Below, piece by piece: positions 50,778 through 53,285 of a stretch of DNA of 53,285 nt; positions within the stretch are counted from its first letter, which is position 1, and every line of letters begins with the position of its first letter. Made by a program: the position numbers and the translations under genes. Origin of the DNA: Phycisphaerales bacterium (GTDB lineage Bacteria; Planctomycetota; Phycisphaerae; Phycisphaerales; SM1A02); the NCBI GenBank assembly GCA_030748805.1, contig JASMLG010000121.1:1-53285 (forward strand). Reading direction: 5' to 3'. The notes under the pieces were generated by a model. That model did no database searches and was not told the DNA's origin. It saw only the letters and a program-made list of their open reading frames with translations.

Positions 50778-53270
50778 TTATTGGCAAGCACCCCAAGCGT
50801 CTACGATTGCTAGCAAGTCCGAAACGTTGACAATTCCATCACCATTGACATCAGCAGGGGAGTCGGAAGCGCCCCATTGGTCAATTACGCTAAGCAAATC
50901 TATAACGTCTACAAAACCGTCGTCGTTAATATCACCTTGGCAAACGTTTTCATTGCAGTAATGGTATCCGAGTCGAATTGCATCGACACCTGCTTCGACT
51001 ACTGATGGATCATTCAAATCTCCAACAGTGAATCTAATTTGCATATTTGCACTTGGTTCGACATTAGGAATGTCAGAAATAATCCACGAACGTGTAAACC
51101 AGCCGCCACTAACTTCGCCACCTGTTGGTCCGATTATTTCTAGATTATTCCAAGAAGAACCTCCGTCATCAGAAATATCAACTTCCATAACGTCGTTTTG
51201 CGGGTCTGCACCATTGCAATTCGAACCGTTGTTGTACCAGAAGTCATAATTAAGAGTTGCTGATGGCGAACTTGCATCAAGTATAGGGGATGTCAAGATA
51301 GTGATTCCATCATCAACATCTTCTTCATATGAGTTTCCCGTTACGTAACACATCCCAGAACCGTCTGAGTCAGTCCCAGCGTCACAACGAACTCCTCCCT
51401 GAGAGGGGACTACTCGTATCCAGTTGCCAGTACCTGCACCGGAGTACACAGTCCAACCTGTATCTGATTGGAAGTTGTCGTCGAAACTTGCCTCATAGCC
51501 AGACCACGCATCACCCACCCAAGTTGTATCAGGAGCGCTGAATGGGCTACTAGATAAATCGCCATCAGTTGTTTCAATCGAGAAGAAGTAAGAAACAGAT
51601 TCACCACAACTTAGTTCTGGGAAGACAGCATGGTAATTTGGTCCACCATCGTGTACTAGTGGATAATCAAAAATCATTGTTCCTTCGAATATGTGAAGCA
51701 TTGCTGTTGAAGGATCAGCAACTGCTTGGTTACTCGAGATAACAATCGGAATTTCTGTCCCTCCGGTTGGTTCGAGCCACTCGGGGCGACCGCTCGGATA
51801 TGACCAAGTAAGTGAGACAGTTTCAAGGGCTTTATTGACAGCTTCTACACAATCAATCATTCCTGCGCCGTAATCGTTATCTTCCCCAGTTGCGCCTAAG
51901 TCAATTGCTGTTTCGTAAAGAATTTGTTTTATCATTTCGACTTCAAGATCCGGATTCGCTTGAAGCATTAAAGCAACCGCACCATTTACATGTGGAGAAG
52001 CCATGGAGGTTCCACTGTAAGACGAATAACCACCCGGAACACTTGAGTATGTATCTACTCCTGGAGCTGCAATATCTGGTTTAATTGCTGAACTACCATT
52101 TGGAGTACAGTTCGTTGGACCTCTTGATGAAAAACTGGCAATAGGCCAATTTGAATCGTAAGGATCAATTGCAGCAACTGCGCAAGTTCTATAATCATCA
52201 GTTGCGCGGTCACCTGGTCTACGAAGTCCAGATGATCCTTCATTTCCTGCAGAGAAAAGTACTACACAACCAACTGCTTCTAAGTTGTCCAAATATGTCC
52301 AGAACGTTTGATCGCAATTTGGATAACCATGACCAGTTGTTAAGCCCCAAGAGTTTGAGTTTACTCTTGGTACATCCCATGAAGTTGAAGGGTCTCCATC
52401 TGGATCTGCAAGCCATTGAAAACTTGTAATCGCATCTGCTACTGTTTGTTCAATTGTATATCTATCAATTGCTGCAGATGTAATCCAGTGCGCTCCTGGT
52501 GCTACACCAATCCCTTGTCCGGGTGATCCACCGCAAACAGTACCCATAGTGTGTGTTCCATGAGATCCGGAATCAAATGGGAAACTGTGGTCGCCAGTGT
52601 AAGGATCTAAAAACGCCCACTCTGGATGACCTGCATATTCTGGTCTAAGTCCCGCCCACCTACTTGCAAGTGCTTCGTGACTTCCTTGAACTCCTGTGTC
52701 CATTGTAGAAACGAGAACTCCGTCGCCATCAAAACCCATTGCCCAAACCTCTGGTGCACGTACTGCGTCGATTCCTATTTCTACTCCACCTCTGTCTTGG
52801 CCGACAGGACCAGTGCTTACTGGTTCAACAAGTTCGATTGGGTAATTCAAGTAAATATGATTTACATCTTCATGAGTTGAGAGTTCTAGTATTACAGAGG
52901 GTGTAGCATCAATACGAATTGCATTTGTAATCCAATATGTTTTAACGCGTTCAATTCCTCCGCTGGTTCGAAGTTCACCGATTTTTTTTAAGATTGATTT
53001 TTGTGAAGCGTTTGCTTCGTTTTGCAATGTTTCGACAATAAGTTTATGTCTGTCGTGAAAACTAAGTCGATTCTGTGAGATTGAATCAGAAAGTGCTTTT
53101 ATATCTGCGCTGCTGTCTAGGTAAATCAAAGCAGAGACGGTGCCATCTTTGCCAACCTCATTCATCTTGGCTTCCAAATTGTCGTCAATGGTTAATTCAG
53201 CAATTACACTATGTGCAGTAAAGCAAACAGCCAATGTTACGCATGCTGCGAGTTGATAACTTAATTTCAC
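50778..53270 (-). CDS. Secreted subtilisin-like serine protease (S8) with dockerin C-terminus
   Basis: 830 aa. GTG start at 53270 with AAAGGAG 8 bases upstream. Signal peptide 1-24. An inhibitor-I9-like propeptide lies at about 40-145 (GTVSALIYLD... HIYLNYPIELVEP). The catalytic domain has D191 (STMDTGV), H237 (SHGTHTMG), oxyanion N343 (SAGNEG) and S422 (GTSMASPH), so the triad is intact; it resembles bacillopeptidase F-type subtilases. About 500-760 is a beta-sandwich region (FDDNFQSDTGWTVYSG, LNYDFWYNNGS). C-terminal dockerin pair about 772-830 (DINDDGFVDVIDLL, DVNGDGIVNVSDLL) ending WGACQ. Expected to degrade extracellular protein. Its 5' leader runs off the window. Confidence 0.9.
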   Translation of the reverse strand: MKLSYQLAACVTLAVCFTAHSVIAELTIDDNLEAKMNEVGKDGTVSALIYLDSSADIKALSDSISQNRLSFHDRHKLIVETLQNEANASQKSILKKIGELRTSGGIERVKTYWITNAIRIDATPSVILELSTHEDVNHIYLNYPIELVEPVSTGPVGQDRGGVEIGIDAVRAPEVWAMGFDGDGVLVSTMDTGVQGSHEALASRWAGLRPEYAGHPEWAFLDPYTGDHSFPFDSGSHGTHTMGTVCGGSPGQGIGVAPGAHWITSAAIDRYTIEQTVADAITSFQWLADPDGDPSTSWDVPRVNSNSWGLTTGHGYPNCDQTFWTYLDNLEAVGCVVLFSAGNEGSSGLRRPGDRATDDYRTCAVAAIDPYDSNWPIASFSSRGPTNCTPNGSSAIKPDIAAPGVDTYSSVPGGYSSYSGTSMASPHVNGAVALMLQANPDLEVEMIKQILYETAIDLGATGEDNDYGAGMIDCVEAVNKALETVSLTWSYPSGRPEWLEPTGGTEIPIVISSNQAVADPSTAMLHIFEGTMIFDYPLVHDGGPNYHAVFPELSCGESVSYFFSIETTDGDLSSSPFSAPDTTWVGDAWSGYEASFDDNFQSDTGWTVYSGAGTGNWIRVVPSQGGVRCDAGTDSDGSGMCYVTGNSYEEDVDDGITILTSPILDASSPSATLNYDFWYNNGSNCNGADPQNDVMEVDISDDGGSSWNNLEIIGPTGGEVSGGWFTRSWIISDIPNVEPSANMQIRFTVGDLNDPSVVEAGVDAIRLGYHYCNENVCQGDINDDGFVDVIDLLSVIDQWGASDSPADVNGDGIVNVSDLLAIVDAWGACQ

Positions 53271-53285
53271 GATTCTTTCTCCTTT

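Overview
The window looks like chromosomal DNA from an AT-rich marine planctomycete of the class Phycisphaerae (inference). The grounds are: several secreted proteins ending in paired dockerin-like repeats that close with WGxC at the extreme C-terminus (the GC-type dockerin described from Phycisphaerae); cysteine-rich GACC modules; a protein of the Planctomycetes/Verrucomicrobia family TIGR04138 (Minf_1886-like); a rhomboid with the planctomycete-style MGIHDRDY N-terminus; and a fused SecDF. No rRNA, tRNA, CRISPR array, integrase or insertion sequence was recognised.

Layout. 2-703: 3' end of a secreted dockerin protein, then a strong terminator and a repeat-rich spacer. 1189-9821 (minus): a compact Bat (aerotolerance-type) operon read moxR, DUF58, DUF4381-like, batA, batB, Q-rich TPR (batC-like), batD, batE-like, with ATGA, TGATG or TAATG start/stop overlaps at nearly every junction. 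9900-13732: small unknown gene, tyrA (chorismate mutase/prephenate dehydrogenase, minus), gdhA, DUF3553-like gene. 13736-16356 (minus): OmpA-like lipoprotein, catalytically degenerate transglutaminase-like protein, zinc-ribbon membrane protein, coiled-coil protein. 16447-19356 (plus): amidohydrolase, TIGR04138 protein, AI-2E family permease. 19429-20247: truncated beta-helix gene bounded by palindromic repeats. 20355-25651 (minus): recG-polX-ffh. 25660-36446 (plus): xseA-xseB-prepilin peptidase-OmpA-like lipoprotein, rhomboid, tgt-yajC-secDF, LysM protein. 36436-38402 (minus): FAD oxidoreductase and aldo/keto reductase pair. 38444-39256: alpha/beta hydrolase. 39327-45132 (minus): FlgI-like lipoprotein, then smc. 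45393-53270: secreted-protein region with two paralogous M43-type metalloproteases, a VCBS/ASPIC-UnbV protein and a subtilisin-like protease, all with C-terminal dockerin pairs.

How it fits together. The left and centre are core envelope, replication/repair and secretion functions: Bat assembly, SecDF-YajC, SRP54, OmpA/LysM peptidoglycan-linked proteins, RecG/PolX/XseAB and SMC. The right end and the first partial gene form an exported set sharing one C-terminal module, which suggests a common surface-display or sorting route. Several junctions carry short dispersed palindromes or direct repeats. The most unusual items are the dispersed CCGCGG-centred palindromes around a truncated gene, the shared repeat in two convergent gaps, the FlgI-like lipoprotein fused to a HEAT-like region with a small well-initiated ORF overlapping its start, the pseudo-transglutaminase with a terminator-like hairpin inside its 5' coding region, and the 33-bp minisatellite in the Bat TPR gene.
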